From: Kondoa malvinella
Taxonomy: Eukaryota; Basidiomycota; Agaricostilbomycetes; Agaricostilbales; Kondoaceae
DNA length: 64,000 nucleotides
NCBI GenBank assembly: GCA_039545315.1
Contig: BCIM01000001.1
Span: 3,257,783-3,321,782, forward strand
Reading direction: 5' to 3'
The notes beneath the pieces are model-generated. The model searched no databases. It was not told the DNA's origin and saw only the letters and a program-made list of their open reading frames with translations. Numbering within the stretch: position 1 is the first letter of the stretch; every line of letters begins with the position of its first letter. The position numbers and the translations under genes were made by a program. This document shows, one piece after another, positions 21,472-33,333 of this stretch.

Positions 21472-22100
21472 ATGCACTTCCGCCAAGCGACCCTTACTGC
21501 TCTATTCGCATCCTTCGCTTCTGTGCTGGCACAAAGCGCAACAGCCACCACTGACCTGGCCGACCTGAATTCTGGCTCTTCCGTCCCTCTACCTTCGCTG
21601 ACTGCACTTGCTGGTAAAGTAGGCGCCGAGCTCAACGATGCCATACCGACTGGTAGAACACGATTCAGGGCAAAACAGGCGCCAAAGCAGTGTGATGCAA
21701 CGGTGGGTTTAGGACAAGCATGTTCAGCTTCGGCTTGTTGGTCAGTCTGGCCATCTCTTTAGCATGGTCATTGAATCTGAGACTTTGCTAATGTAGCAAC
21801 TACGGCCAAATTTGTACTGATGGAGCTTGTATGCGCTTCTGCCCTCGACAAACTTTGCACGGTTATTGCGCGACGGAGGACGACTGCGACGCGACTTTGG
21901 GCTACGTTTGCTACGAACATCGATGTCTTCCTCCTTCTGGCGCGCAATTCGTTCAGACCAACGAAGCTTGCGATCAAGGTGGTCTGAATACCAAATTCTG
22001 GTATGTCGAGTTGCATAAGACAGAATTTTCGGCTGATTATCGTTAAAGCACGCCTGGGAAAGCGTTTTGCGTGGAAGGGTTGTGTTCAGAGTGCAAATAG
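21472..22100 (+). CDS. Small secreted cysteine-rich protein
   Basis: The three exons (21472-21740, 21797-22000, 22049-22100) give 174 residues. The N-terminus MHFRQATLTALFASFASVLA is a clear signal peptide. After a Ser/Thr-rich, presumably cleaved or flexible segment (about residues 20-70), the mature part carries about 15 cysteines, for example QICTDGACMRFCP, YCATEDDCDATLGYVCYEH and AFCVEGLCSEC at the end. The pattern of short C-x3-5-C loops suggests a disulfide-knotted extracellular domain. I do not recognise a named family. The size, secretion signal and Cys content fit a fungal surface protein or effector-like protein; a host-directed role is speculation. It is transcribed divergently from the modular deacetylase. 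Confidence 0.8.
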
Positions 22101-22683
22101 CGGCAAAGCAGAACAAGGACAGTCCAAGAGAGCAGGCGGCATGATGCATTGTAGCAATTCGAGTCCAGCGAGAGGGGTCTGAAGGGGTTCATTAGATGCA
22201 GAGGAGACACAGAGTCAGGTCTTGCATGTATTTCTAAGATTGTATAGTGCCAACACAAGTCTTCTAGCGGATCTTGAAAGTTCCTTTGTTCCACAGCGCT
22301 TGGCTTTCGCGAGAGCAGCTCGACGATCATCAGAGCAGGCCAGTCTCCGCGGTTGAATAGAGCAAAGCAGCTCGGCGGCCAATCTTCAGCGAGACGTTGC
22401 CCGTACAAAAGCAGGACGCGTTTCGTTTCAATTAGTCAACTGCCGGCCAGCTTACTCCGTCCAGCGAAGGCAATCTTTTTACTCATCAACGCCCAAGGAC
22501 TGCTTCAAGAGCTACCCTGCCATTTGGCCAGAGGAACAAGACGCGTACAATTCCGCGTTCTTCTGCTCTGAATTTCGGCTAGGCTTCTGACCATTTAATC
22601 CTCTCGTGTTCTCTCTTTCGCTTGGCTGGTCCTACGCTCTCAATAACTCCCTCACGCTCATTAAGAAATACCCTCGTGTCAAT
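22101..22683. other. Intergenic and 5' region of the flippase gene
   Basis: About 580 bases hold no convincing gene. The last 80 bases before the flippase start contain CT-rich tracts (ctctcgtgttctctctttcg), typical of fungal core promoters and 5' leaders. Short frames on both strands lack motifs. Confidence 0.4.
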
Positions 22684-25600
22684 ATGAATCACCCTGTTCA
22701 AGCGGACCTCGATGACCTGGACGCTGATCATCCCGAATTGCGCTTACGCATCACTCGCACCTTAACGGACTCCATTCATGTATCAGACAGGGAAGACGAG
22801 CGTCGCAAAGTTGGCAAGCGAAGAAAGCCTTTTGGTGCTCGCCGAACTATCTTTGGTACAATCAAGAAGGACAAGAAGCTCAATAGAGCTGATACTACCA
22901 GCAAGCAGAGCACAAAGAAGGATACTTCGTATGAAGATGGCGATGCAACGGAATCACCTTCGACTGCTCTAGGCCTCGAGGAACAGCAAGCAAAGGCTGA
23001 GAAGTTTGCTGGGCCAGAGTCGAGCGGAGAGAGCTTGGGGAAAGGCAAGAAGGGCAAGAAGGCAGCAGAGAGTAGAAGGAGGAGAAACATTTATGTAAAC
23101 ATGCCTCTACGGCCTGAAGAGCTAGATCGCAACGGTCAGCCGCTCGCGAGATGGGCGAGAAACAAAGTCCGCACGAGCAAGTATACAATGTGGAGCTTTG
23201 TGCCCAAGGTAAGACCATCTCTGTCATGCACGCCCAAAGTCGCTTAGTGATATTTTTGACATTGACAGAATCTGCTCGAGCAATTTCGAAGAGTAGCCAA
23301 TATCTATTTCTTGGGTCTCGTCATCCTTCAGATCTTTTCCATCTTTGGCGCTGCAGCTCCAGAAGTGGCCATGCTGCCTCTCGTCGTCATCCTGCTCGCG
23401 ACCGGGATCAAGGACGCAATAGAAGACTCTCGTCGACATGCAATAGATAATGGCGTCAATAACGCAGCAGTCACTCGTCTAACAGGCTGGCGGAACGTGA
23501 ATCAGCCAGCAGATGGCCGGTCATTCTTTGAGAGACTCATCGGTGTTCCGAATCCGCATGTCAAAGTCTCTAAAGGTGTCCGCAAGCTCAGAGCGAAAGA
23601 AGGATCATTACATACCGATTTCCTTCACTCTACTGCCTCGCAATTAGATCCGAACCTTGATCGAACCAACAGCATTGATGAATATTCCCTTTCCTACTCG
23701 GACGATTTTCCGCAAGGACGAGCTAGAAGCAACACCAACGCTTCAAAGTCTACCATTGCTCCTTCGTACAGAAGTACAAGCGGCCAATTAGGTCTATTTA
23801 TACATCCGCAGTCTGATGGCATACTGACTTTGATTCACAGGCGTCGTTGACTATTCTCGTCAAGCACCCGGAACAGCTCAATGGGAACGTACGCTATGGA
23901 AGAAAGTCGAAGTCGGAGACATTGTCCTACTCAGAGAGGACGATCAAGTCCCAGCCGATATCGTCGTTCTCAGCTCAAGCGATCCAGATGGCACCTGTTT
24001 CGTAGAGACCAAAAACCTGGATGGCGAGACAAATCTGAAGCCACGCAAGAGTCTTCGAGGCACGATGAGCATTCAAGCAGAGGAAGATGCGGAGCATGCC
24101 GAATTCGTCATTGACAGCGAGCCGCCTCATGCGAATCTTTACAGCTATAACGCCGTATTGCATTATACTTCTCGTTCGGCAGATGGAGCAAAAGGCGCGG
24201 AGAAGATAGAACCAATCACGATCAATGAGCTGTTACTTAGAGGGTGTGCGCTGCGGAACACGGCTTGGGTGATTGGCTTGGTCGTTTTTACTGGACCAGA
24301 TACCAAAATTATGATGAATCAAGGTATGAAAACTTGATCTACTACAACATGAGCTGACGCATTTACGCAGGCGATACACCTTCAAAACGCAGCAAAGTCG
24401 AGAAAGAAACCAATTTCAATGTCATTTCCAACTTTGTCATCCTTGTCGCCATGTGTCTGGCATGCGGCATAGCATCTGGGATATATGTGAATGGTGTCGG
24501 CTCGATGGATTTCTACGAGCCTGGAACATTGGCCAGCAATTCCATCATCGTCAATTCAATAGTGGTCTTCGGGTAGGCGCATCAGTATAAGTTGTCTGCT
24601 TCAGGCTGATCTCTTTGGTGCAGTGCAAGTCTGATACTGTTCCAGAATATTGTTCCGATATCGCTTGTGATCTCTATCGAACTGGTCAAGACGGTCCAAG
24701 CTCTTTTCATTTACAACGATCTTGACATGTACTATGAGCCTGTAAGTCATATGATTGTCTGGCGATAAGATGGCTGATCCAGAACATTAGCTCGATCATC
24801 CTTGCGTGCCAAAGACTTGGAACATCTCTGATGACCTGGGTCAAATCGAATATATTTTCTCTGACAAGACTGGCACCCTGACACAGAACATCATGGAGTT
24901 CAAACGCTGCTCGATCAACGGACAAGCTTATGGAGAAGGCATAACTGAAGCGAGTCTGGGCGCAGCAATGCGTGAAGGCACAGCTCTGAACCCCGGCGCC
25001 AACATTCAGCAGCTTGAAGCGCAAAAGGAAGCTATGGTCTTTGATCTCAATCGACAATTCAAAAATAAGTATCTACAAGAAGACAGGCTGACCCTTATCT
25101 CTTCTAAATTCGCACAAGACCTTGGCGAAAAGTCTTCCGAGCAGCGGGCGAAGATCATCGAATTCTTTCGATCTCTGGCGCTTTGCCATACCGTCCTGTC
25201 CGATCGACCAGATTCTACAAAACCGCACTTTGTCAACTATAAAGCAGAGTCTCCGGACGAAGCAGCTCTTGTAGCAGCAGCGCGTGATGTTGGCTTTGTG
25301 TTTCTGGAGAAGACATCTGGCGAAGTGACCATCGAAGTCATGGGACAAGTTGAGCGATGGAAGCCGCTACGAGTGCTAGAGTTCAACAGTACTCGAAAGC
25401 GCATGAGTGTTATCGTTCGAGGTCCAGATAATCGGCTACTTCTGATCTGCAAAGGAGCCGATAGCATCATTTATCAGCGCTTGAAGGCAGATCAAGATGT
25501 CGAGTTGAAGGAAGTCACCAGCAAAGACATGGAGGAGTTCGCGAATGGCGGTTTACGCACGCTCTGCATCGCAAGTCGCTATCTCACCGAAGAAGAATAT

Positions 25601-27662
25601 GCCGAATGGGTTCGGAACTACGACGCTGCTTGCGCAATGACAACAGATCGTGAAGAGGAGATCGAGAAGACATGCGAGACCATTGAGCAGAATCTGACCC
25701 TGCTTGGTGCAACCGCTCTCGAAGACAAGCTACAAGCCGGCGTTCCAGAGACAATAGAAGCGCTACATCAGGCTGGTATCAAGCTATGGATCCTTACTGG
25801 TGTGTTCTGCCTAAAATGCTGACTCGCATTAGCTAAAGACAGGGTCAGGCGACAAGCTCCAGACGGCCATCGAGATCGGATTCAGCTGCAACCTACTCAA
25901 GTCAGAAATGGAAATCATGATCATCTCAGCTGATACAGAAGCTGGAACTCGCTCACAGATAGAAGCTGGTCTGAAGCAAGTCTCCGACTCTCCCAAAGAT
26001 TCGTCCACCAAGCAAGACTATGCAGTCGTCATTGACGGAGAGACGCTCCGCTTTGCACTACAAGACTCGCTCAAGCCTCTCTTTCTCGACCTCACCACTC
26101 AATGCGCGACAGTGGTGTGCTGTCGAGTCTCGCCTGCTCAAAAAGCTCAGACCGTCAAGCTGGTCAAGGATGGCAAGAAGGCAATGACGTTGGCCATTGG
26201 TGATGGCGCCAACGATGTCGCGATGATCCAAGAAGCCCATGTCGGAGTTGGTATAGCTGGTCTTGAAGGGGCTCAAGCATCCATGTCCGCCGATTACGCT
26301 GTTGGCCAATTCCGCTACCTCACCAAACTTCTTCTCGTTCATGGCCGGTGGTGTTACAAGCGTGTCGCGGTCTTCCATGAAGTCTTCTTCTACAAAAATG
26401 CTATATGGACATTCGCCATGTTCTGGTATCAATTATATTGCTCGTATGTTCGGCTGCTATATGACTGGCAGCATCCACTAAGTGGCTTTTAGCTTCGACT
26501 CGACATATCTCTTTGACTACTCCTACATTATGCTCTACTCGACAGTCTTCACATCGCTTCCCGTCTTGGTTCTCGGAGCACTGGACCAAGACGTTGATGC
26601 AAAAGCTTCGCTCGCCTTCCCTAGTCTTTACAAGAGAGGTATCGCTGGTCTCGAATACACCAAATCAATCTTCTGGGCGTTCATTCTCGATGGGGTCTTC
26701 CAGTCTGTCAGTACTTAGGACGCTCAGAGAAGCGTAGACTGATTGTCGCCTAGATCGTCTGCTTTTACATACCCTTCTGGGTGTATGGCTTTACTACAAC
26801 ATCGAATCAGCAAGGCAAGGACACCGCGATAGCCGAGCTAGGTATGTCGCACTATCTGACCCTGCGTGTTTCTCAGATTGACCTGTTATATAGGGACAAC
26901 TATCGCTGTGTCGGCAATCTTTGCGGCGAATATTTACACTGGTCTTGTGACGCAATCTTGGACCAAGCTGGCAACGATATGTATCATCTTCAGCGCTCTG
27001 TCTGGCTTCATATGGACCGCGATATACAGCGCCTTTCCATACCTTCTCAGCGGCGTCTTTCAGCAAACGCTCTCAACGCCGAATTTCTGGCTCTCTTTCC
27101 TCCTCATTCAAGTCGTCTGTCTTTCGCCGCGATTTGTGTATGACTTTGTGCAAAAGACATACTTCCCAAGAGACGTAGATATAGTCAGAGAGCGACAAGG
27201 TGAGCATTGTGTTTCGATCGGTGAAGGTCGTTCTGATGTCCGTTATTAGCATTCGGCTTACTGAAAGCATGCGAGCTCGACTCGGAAGCACAAGTAGTCC
27301 AATCAGTTCGACCTCAATCACCACCACCACCATTCAATGAGAACGGCCAGGTCCAGCCGCGATGGACCAACAACGATTCAACATATACCCTGCATGACGA
27401 AGTTTTGGCTTCGCAAAGACCCCTTCGAGCGCGTACACAGTCTGAACACACTGAAGTGCTCGAAATCAAGCGCCCTCAATCTCAGTACGAACATCTAGAT
27501 CTAGAACGACCTCAATCCCAGTATGAGCAACTTTCTCGGCCGCAATCTCAGTACGGACAGCAAGAGTTCGGCTACGCATTGACCAGAGATCCATCACGGG
27601 CGGAATCTTTTGTCAGCACGAATAGCTTTGCGACAGCGCCGGGTAGCCCAGAGCGGTTATAG
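22684..27662 (+). CDS. P4-type ATPase, phospholipid flippase (Dnf1/Dnf2-like)
   Basis: This membrane ATPase of about 1450 residues moves phospholipids from the outer to the inner leaflet of plasma, Golgi or endosome membranes. It starts [19 protein letters not shown]. The basic N-terminal region includes [18 protein letters not shown], as in the Dnf group. Actuator and core motifs are [20 protein letters not shown] (DGET, the P4 form), [15 protein letters not shown] (phosphorylated Asp), [43 protein letters not shown], and [19 protein letters not shown]. About ten transmembrane helices are evident (for example [19 protein letters not shown] and [20 protein letters not shown]). Around ten introns of about 50 nt were joined. 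The cytosolic tail carries three RPQSQYE-type repeats. Such proteins need a Cdc50-family partner, which is not in this window. Confidence 0.92.
27465..27560 (+). repeat. Three RPQSQYE/G repeats in the flippase C-terminal tail
   Basis: The coding sequence contains three near-copies of the heptad Arg/Lys-Arg-Pro-Gln-Ser-Gln-Tyr, separated by short linkers (EHLDLE, EQLS, GQQEFG). The repeats are similar at protein and DNA level (cctcaatc[tc]cagta). They lie in the last 75 residues, downstream of the final membrane helix, in the cytosolic tail. The function is unknown; Tyr-x-x-Leu-like patterns (YEHL, YEQL) look like endocytic sorting signals, which is inference. Confidence 0.75.
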
Positions 27663-27759
27663 ACTTATTTTTGTGGATACATGTTTAGACAAAACCCAGC
27701 ATTGTAAGACCTCACTGCACTGTACACTATAGCAACATCGTTCTCCCCTATACTCTCGA

Positions 27760-28196
27760 TCACGCTGATCCCTTTGCAAAGTTGCTCGCTTTGACTTGCG
27801 GGATGGTCAGATCGAATCGCAGTATGAATATGTGTGACAAACTGGCATCTCTACGAATGGCTTTGGGCTTCCTGGTAGCTACCTGCTCTTCCTTGAGTAT
27901 TTCCCATAGCCAAGTTGGGTATTCAGAGTTTGGTCTGCTTTCTGGCGCAGGCTGAGTCTTGTAGAATTTCAGAAATGCCATAGGTGCACCATCTTGTAGG
28001 CAGCTATCGGAAGGGACACCAGCTGTTCAGAGATCTGTTATTTACGTGCATTCAAAGCTTGAGAGAGAGAAAGCCAACACTTTTGCTCGACAGTTTCTAC
28101 CACTGGTTCGACAGCAGCCGCTTTAGCATTGCTTGACGCCCATCTTCGACTTGTGAGATGCACTACACTTCGCCCCAAGGCCCGGCACGAGGTCAT
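27760..28196 (-). CDS. Mitochondrial large ribosomal subunit protein mL54
   Basis: This is a small mitoribosomal protein. The start ATG 28196-28194 gives MTSCRALGRSVVHLTSRRWA, a basic, acid-free presequence. After an intron (about 28040-28096) follow DSCLQDGAPMAFLKFYKTQ and the family hallmark SEYPTWLWEIL. The C-terminus reads AIRRDAIKASNFAKGSA once a 48-nt in-frame intron is removed, matching the RRxxIKxxNF end of mL54 (yeast MRPL37). Unspliced, this intron is stop-free and would add 16 residues. The spliced length of about 110 residues fits the family. The first donor (g|gttggc or nearby) is weak, so the presequence join is less sure than the rest. Confidence 0.8.
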
Positions 28197-28394
28197 ATAG
28201 CTTGAATGAGAGTAGGCGGCTGAAAGAGAAGAAGTTCAAGGTTGACAGCAAAGCGCGAACAAGGCGAATACCCACTCTTAGCCAGTCTCAATACACGAAA
28301 GCCAGAGACGATACCCCCATGAATAGATGATGCACTCTGGATTTGAGTGATCTATTCCATTTGCCAGCAGAGCGAGACGCGTTCGAACATTGTC

Positions 28395-31300
28395 ATGTCC
28401 AGCGAAACCTCTACGCATCGCCGAAAAAGCAGCAAGGCCGCACTAGGACGTATAGACACTAGCTTGGCCAACAGAAGCCCTTCCACTCAGTCAGCGGATG
28501 AAACTAGCTCTGGATCAGCTCTGCCCTACGGCACAAGCCCTGTCCTGCGTTCCGCTTCAAGGCAGTCTCTGGGTCCTGGAAATGGTCATCTAGAAGAGCA
28601 TTCGTATCAGCAAGATCTGCCTGTTCCATCAAACGGTTTATGGGGATGGCCTGCAACGAGCTCTGCGACATCAACATCTTTCGGCGACGTTGTTGATCCG
28701 CTGGGTACCATTGAAGAAGCGTCTACAAGCTCGCTGTCTGCTCGAGTGAGTAGTCGGCGGAGTCCGAATCTTTCAGGTCGACCAAACTCACGGTCACCAA
28801 ACACGTCGCATTTCTCAGCCTTTCCTTCTTCCAGACCGCATTCTCCCAATCCACAATCAAGCGATACATATAGTGCTGGATCCCCTTCGTCAGCTGCACA
28901 ATGGGTCCCTTGGGCAAGCTCTGCAAACTTGGATCATGCGCCTCAGCGGCAACAAAACGGTCATGCAATTGGACTTGGCCTAGCTTCGACAGACTCGAAG
29001 GGCAGACCTCGCAATAATACTTTCCCTCTATCGCCTTTCAGCCCTTCTTTTCGGACAGGCAAGATATCTAGACTTGAAAGCGTTAAGCATTATTGGTTAA
29101 CTTCGCGCAAGATCACTCGATATCTAGTCTACCTCTTCTTTGCAATTCTCTGTATTATTGGTATCCGGCATCGATGGCCAAGACGAGCAGCAGCGCCAGT
29201 ACAGTTAGTCATACCGCCTCAGATATGGCATGGTGGTCAGTCGCAGGTCTTGCTGTTTGTGCGTGTGCTGATACACCCTAGGCGCCGGAGCTCTTCGAGA
29301 TGAACAGCAAAGACTCACTAAACCGGAATCCATACCATACCACGACCTCTTTACTATTAATAGCCTGGTCGAGCCAAACAACGACCTCACAATATCCATC
29401 CTCTTTATACCCGCACCAGAAACAACAGCAAACCAACTGATAGACTTTATAGAAGCACTCGACGATCAATCGATAGCTCCGCTCTCCTACCATATCCTCC
29501 CTTCAGCGACATTCAACAGATTTGACCTGCCTACATCAATCGACCCATCCCTACCTTCTCCCGAAGACGCGCATTATACTCTCATCCTCCCTCTTGCATC
29601 AGCCTCGCACGTCCACTTCGGTCCGACAGTCTTACAATACATCCTACATCTTTCCGGTACAAGAGAATTCAGCGGCGCTTTACTGGAACTCGGTTGTCAG
29701 CAAGTCGCCTTCGTGCAGACTACATGGCTAGGTCAACTACATCTAGGTCGACAAAACGCCTCAGGATGGAATACAAAAGGCATCTCTTCTATTCGAGTTC
29801 CACTCGTCGACAAGGAAAACGGTCTAGATGGTTTCTGGGCTGACGGATTAGAAGAATGCTCTGCTAGAACTTCTGTACCTGCCGATCTGCTCCCTTCTGT
29901 CGATGCTGCCAAAGTACGATTCTTTGTCGAACCGGATGAAGATGGCGATGTGCAGTGGTATGGAGGGTGGAAGGAATTAATATGTGAATTTGCTGGCCGA
30001 AGAGAGAGTTGGGCGCCGGAAATACTTGTTGTTGGTGGTCGAGATCCGGATGCGTCAGATCCTGCATTGTGGTGTGATTCGGGTAGTGCGGTCCCAAAAA
30101 AGTCAGTGGAAGAGTCGTCTGCGAGGAGACAATTATTGCAGATGGATCATTCAGTCGATGTCATGGTTCATGTGTTGGATGGTATCGTTGCGCATACTTT
30201 GAGTCAAGGGGGATTGGCGAAGGAGTTGCAAGCGCGGATGGCTGTCATTGGTCTTCCGAGGGCTGATCTGGCACATGCGCTTTGGCTGGCTGCTCTGAGC
30301 ACCGAAGCTCTGTCTAGTAAGTCGGTGCTGCTCTTCTAGCATTGAGCTGATGATTGGGACAGATTGGAACGTGCCGCGTATCGATCTGGCTATCCTGACG
30401 AACAATCGGGCGGCATCTCTGAATAGACTTCTTACATCAGTTCAAGGTGCCCACTACTTTGGCTCTAATATCCACCTTGGCATCAACTTGGAGCAAACGC
30501 GCGACAAGCAGACCCAACAATTGGTTGATTCGATACATTGGCCGCATGGTAGTATGAACATCCGAAGGCGAATCGTTCTAGCAGGTCTCATGCCAGCTGT
30601 CGTCGAGTCTTGGTATCCCCGCGACAATCATACTTACGGCGTCATCCTTGAAGACGATGTCGAAGTCTCGCCCTACTTCTTTGCCTGGCTGAAATTTACC
30701 ATCTTGCATTATCGATATACCACCAAAGGTCGAGCGCAATCTCAACGTATGTTTGGCGTCAGTCTGTACCAACAAAAGAATGTCGAGCTCCGACCTGAAG
30801 GCAGGCGAGATTTCGATGCTCACAAACTCTTTGACGCGCTTGACATACCGTTCAATACTCCTTATCTTGGTCAAGTACCCTGTTCTTGGGGAGCGGCCTA
30901 TTTCCCCGAGATCTGGCGCGAATACTACGACTATCTTTCCATCCGGTTGTCGGAAACATCTATCGAAATCTCAGATATAGTCGTTCCCGAGCTCAAGTCG
31001 AATAGATGGCCTCGTTCATGGAAGAAGTATTTCAACGAGCTGGTCTACCTCAGAGGCTACGCGATGCTCTATCCCAATTACGCAGATTTTGAATCCTTCT
31101 CAACCAATCATCTCGAACAAGGAACGCACATCAAAGCTGCAGTCGTCGACATGAAGAGGAAGATGCAATTTGAAGTACCTCTAATGGCCGATACTGATCC
31201 TACATTGCTGCTCGAGCTGCCAAAATCGACATTACCTGAATGGCCGCAATTACCAGTTGTTGATCTTTGGGGTTATCTGGCAACTGAAGAGGATGTAGTT

Positions 31301-31522
31301 ACTCGCGGATGGACAACAATGGCTACAATGGCTACATGCGGCGAAGGGACAGAAGCTCAACTGTACCAGCTCGATAGACCGCCGACGTATGATGCTCAAG
31401 AGTTGCTTTGTGAAAGGGTGTTTGAAGGTGCTTTGGATCTGTCGAGCGTGGAAGAAGTAGAAGTAGGGCTCGAAGGGAATGTATCAGCAGGGGATGTACA
31501 GCCGTCAGTGACATTGATGTAA
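28395..31522 (+). CDS. Type II membrane protein with glycosyltransferase-like (GT-A) domain
   Basis: The three exons (28395-29235, 29282-30316, 30363-31522) give 1011 residues. Residues 1-230 are Ser/Pro-rich and presumably cytosolic. One membrane span follows at about 240-260 (ITRYLVYLFFAILCIIGI), and the large C-terminal part is lumenal. It contains two candidate nucleotide-sugar domains. The second is the clearer: RIDLAILTNNRAASLNRLL at its start and YGVILEDDVEVSPYFFAWL with an EDD metal motif, followed by VSLYQQKNVEL and GQVPCSWGAAYFPEIWREYY. This is the pattern of Golgi GT-A enzymes of the GT2/GT13 type. Donor and acceptor sugars cannot be read from the sequence. The start is the first ATG in frame, 26 codons into the open frame. 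Confidence 0.7.
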
Positions 31523-31854
31523 AGTAAAGGGCTCGGAGGGATACTACTACTGCACGTGACCTCTTCTCTGCATTTCAGCAAAACAATGAGCTCTTTCTTG
31601 CCAGCTGCCCAGCATGTATATCTTCTTGCACGCGTTCTGCTCGCACCTACGACAACGAATCTGGCTTTTTTATGGAGAAACGCCCAAAGCATTCTCTCTT
31701 TGTGCATTGACCTCCTCTTACCTCGGCTTTGATCTGGAAATGGACTGTTCTTTGGTTCTTGTCCAAGTCCCTATTCCTGTCTTTTCTGTGTACACCAGCC
31801 TTCGCGTCCCTTGCTCTTGCTTCTTGACACTTCATTTCGACACTCCTTTATAAC
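31523..31854. other. Intergenic, nothing recognised
   Basis: About 330 bases lie between two plus-strand genes. An open frame from 31614 (MYIFLHAFCSH) has no motif and ends just before the next start codon. CT-rich promoter-like sequence (ttctcgctct and similar) occurs toward 31840. Nothing else was seen. Confidence 0.35.
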
Positions 31855-32652
31855 ATGTCTGCTCAAATCTGCCCAAAGATCTACATAACTCCAGCTTCTA
31901 CGGATGAGAAGACGCTGTACTACGAGTATATCAGTCATCGAGAGGAGGAAACGTTCATGGAGCGGCAGATATCGCAGGGAGAAGAGCAAAGACGCTCAAT
32001 TCGGAAGGAAGGCTGTATGCAAGTGTTGCTGGTCGATGCTTCGCTATCTCTATGTACACACATCTTATATGTAGGTCTCGTTTCCTGTCGCGTCATCTGC
32101 GGTGATTGATGGTAGTCGATGGACTCACAGGCCTCTGTCGAATCCCGCATGCGCTTGATCGCGATGGAGACGTGTCTACAAGTACAACAGAATGCTGGCG
32201 CTGTTGTTGGATGCGCGTCAGACGCTGATAGTGGCATCTCTTTTGGCTTGCACCTCGCCGTCTCAGTGAGTTGCATTGTGCTATGCAACTTGACTGTGCT
32301 AACCGCGCTCTGGCAGCTCGCTACCTTCCTCAAAGCTCTACTCGGTGCATACATCCTGCGACACTGCTTTACTGCAGTCGGCCCGCTAGACTACTTGGTG
32401 GTATCAGCTTCCGCACACATTCTCGTTCTGGTAGGTGATACTAGCATCAAGCAAGTCTGTATCTGACGCGCTCTCTAGTACTTCCTGCTCCTTGGTCCAG
32501 TTCTAGACACAGTCACCGAAGATATTTTTACCGCAGCAGCAACTCATCCCATGGCCTTCCTCTGCCTACTCAGCTTACCGATCGCATGTTGTTACGAATT
32601 GGCTTCGCGCCTCGACAGGAAGAGGAACAGCCCTGCTATTCAGCTAGTGTGA
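31855..32652 (+). CDS. Uncharacterised multi-pass membrane protein
   Basis: Four exons (31855-32070, 32116-32265, 32317-32430, 32479-32652) join in frame to 217 residues, starting MSAQICPKIYITPASTDEK. The first 55 residues are charged and hydrophilic. Hydrophobic segments follow: VLLVDASLSLCTHILY, LATFLKALLGAYILR, YLVVSASAHILVLYFLLLG and HPMAFLCLLSLPIACCYEL, so two to four membrane spans are likely. The C-terminus is basic (SRLDRKRNSPAIQLV). Clean splicing at four exons with phase kept supports a real gene. I do not recognise the family. The N-terminal CxxC zinc motif of ARV1, one candidate considered, is not present. Confidence 0.6.
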
Positions 32653-33333
32653 TATATGGACGGCGGAACATGGACAATTTGGGTAGCATTTTTGGGTTTC
32701 GAGTTTTACACTTGTCTCATTTGTAGGATAACTCTTAGCATTGTACCCGCATAGTTACACAAAGGTTAATGAAGGTCATGGTCACACTTTTGGAGATTGC
32801 TCAATAGCTCTTTTGCTCTGAACTTCCGTGTCCTCGAGTTGGTCCTCTCCTCAAATTGCGCTCAGCCTTGCAAAGCCTCGATACAGCATGAATGAACCTC
32901 GATAGAGAGCTTTATCATTCGCGGAGCCTTTTTCCTTGCGAGCACAAGCATGCCCACCAAAATCTCGCTGCGTGCCTTTATCTATCTGTCCAAAGGCTAT
33001 TCTGGTGCTACGCCTATCGCTTGAATGATTGTGCCATAAAGACGGCGCTGAAAAGCTCTTGGAATCGCATGCTTTGACATAGTGGATCGACTTTAGAGCC
33101 TTGGCAATGAAATCGTTAATGTCTCTATTGATGCGGGCCCTCCGCGTTCTCGTGATACCTGTGCTGCTAGTACCTATCGCCTCCGTGCTGCCCGTTTCTC
33201 GTTATCTTGTCCTTTCTGCACAAGCATCCTTGACTGGATCCAAGTCAATCGACCTAAAACCACTGGCCGCGTTCTCTTCCATAGAGATATCACGCGCCGT
33301 GACCGTATACGACAGATCCTCTATCACTACTAC
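32653..33333. other. Intergenic, promoter region of the amidohydrolase gene
   Basis: This 680-bp stretch has no gene I can support. An open frame at 33101-33337 (hydrophobic, MSLLMRALRVLVIPVLLVPI) abuts the amidohydrolase start, but it lacks homology and looks like leader sequence. No repeats or elements were recognised. Confidence 0.35.

Noticed and set aside
31855..32652. ARV1 homologue
   Set aside because: The lengths of the hydrophobic segments are vaguely similar, but the N-terminal CxxC...CxxC zinc motif that defines ARV1 is not there.
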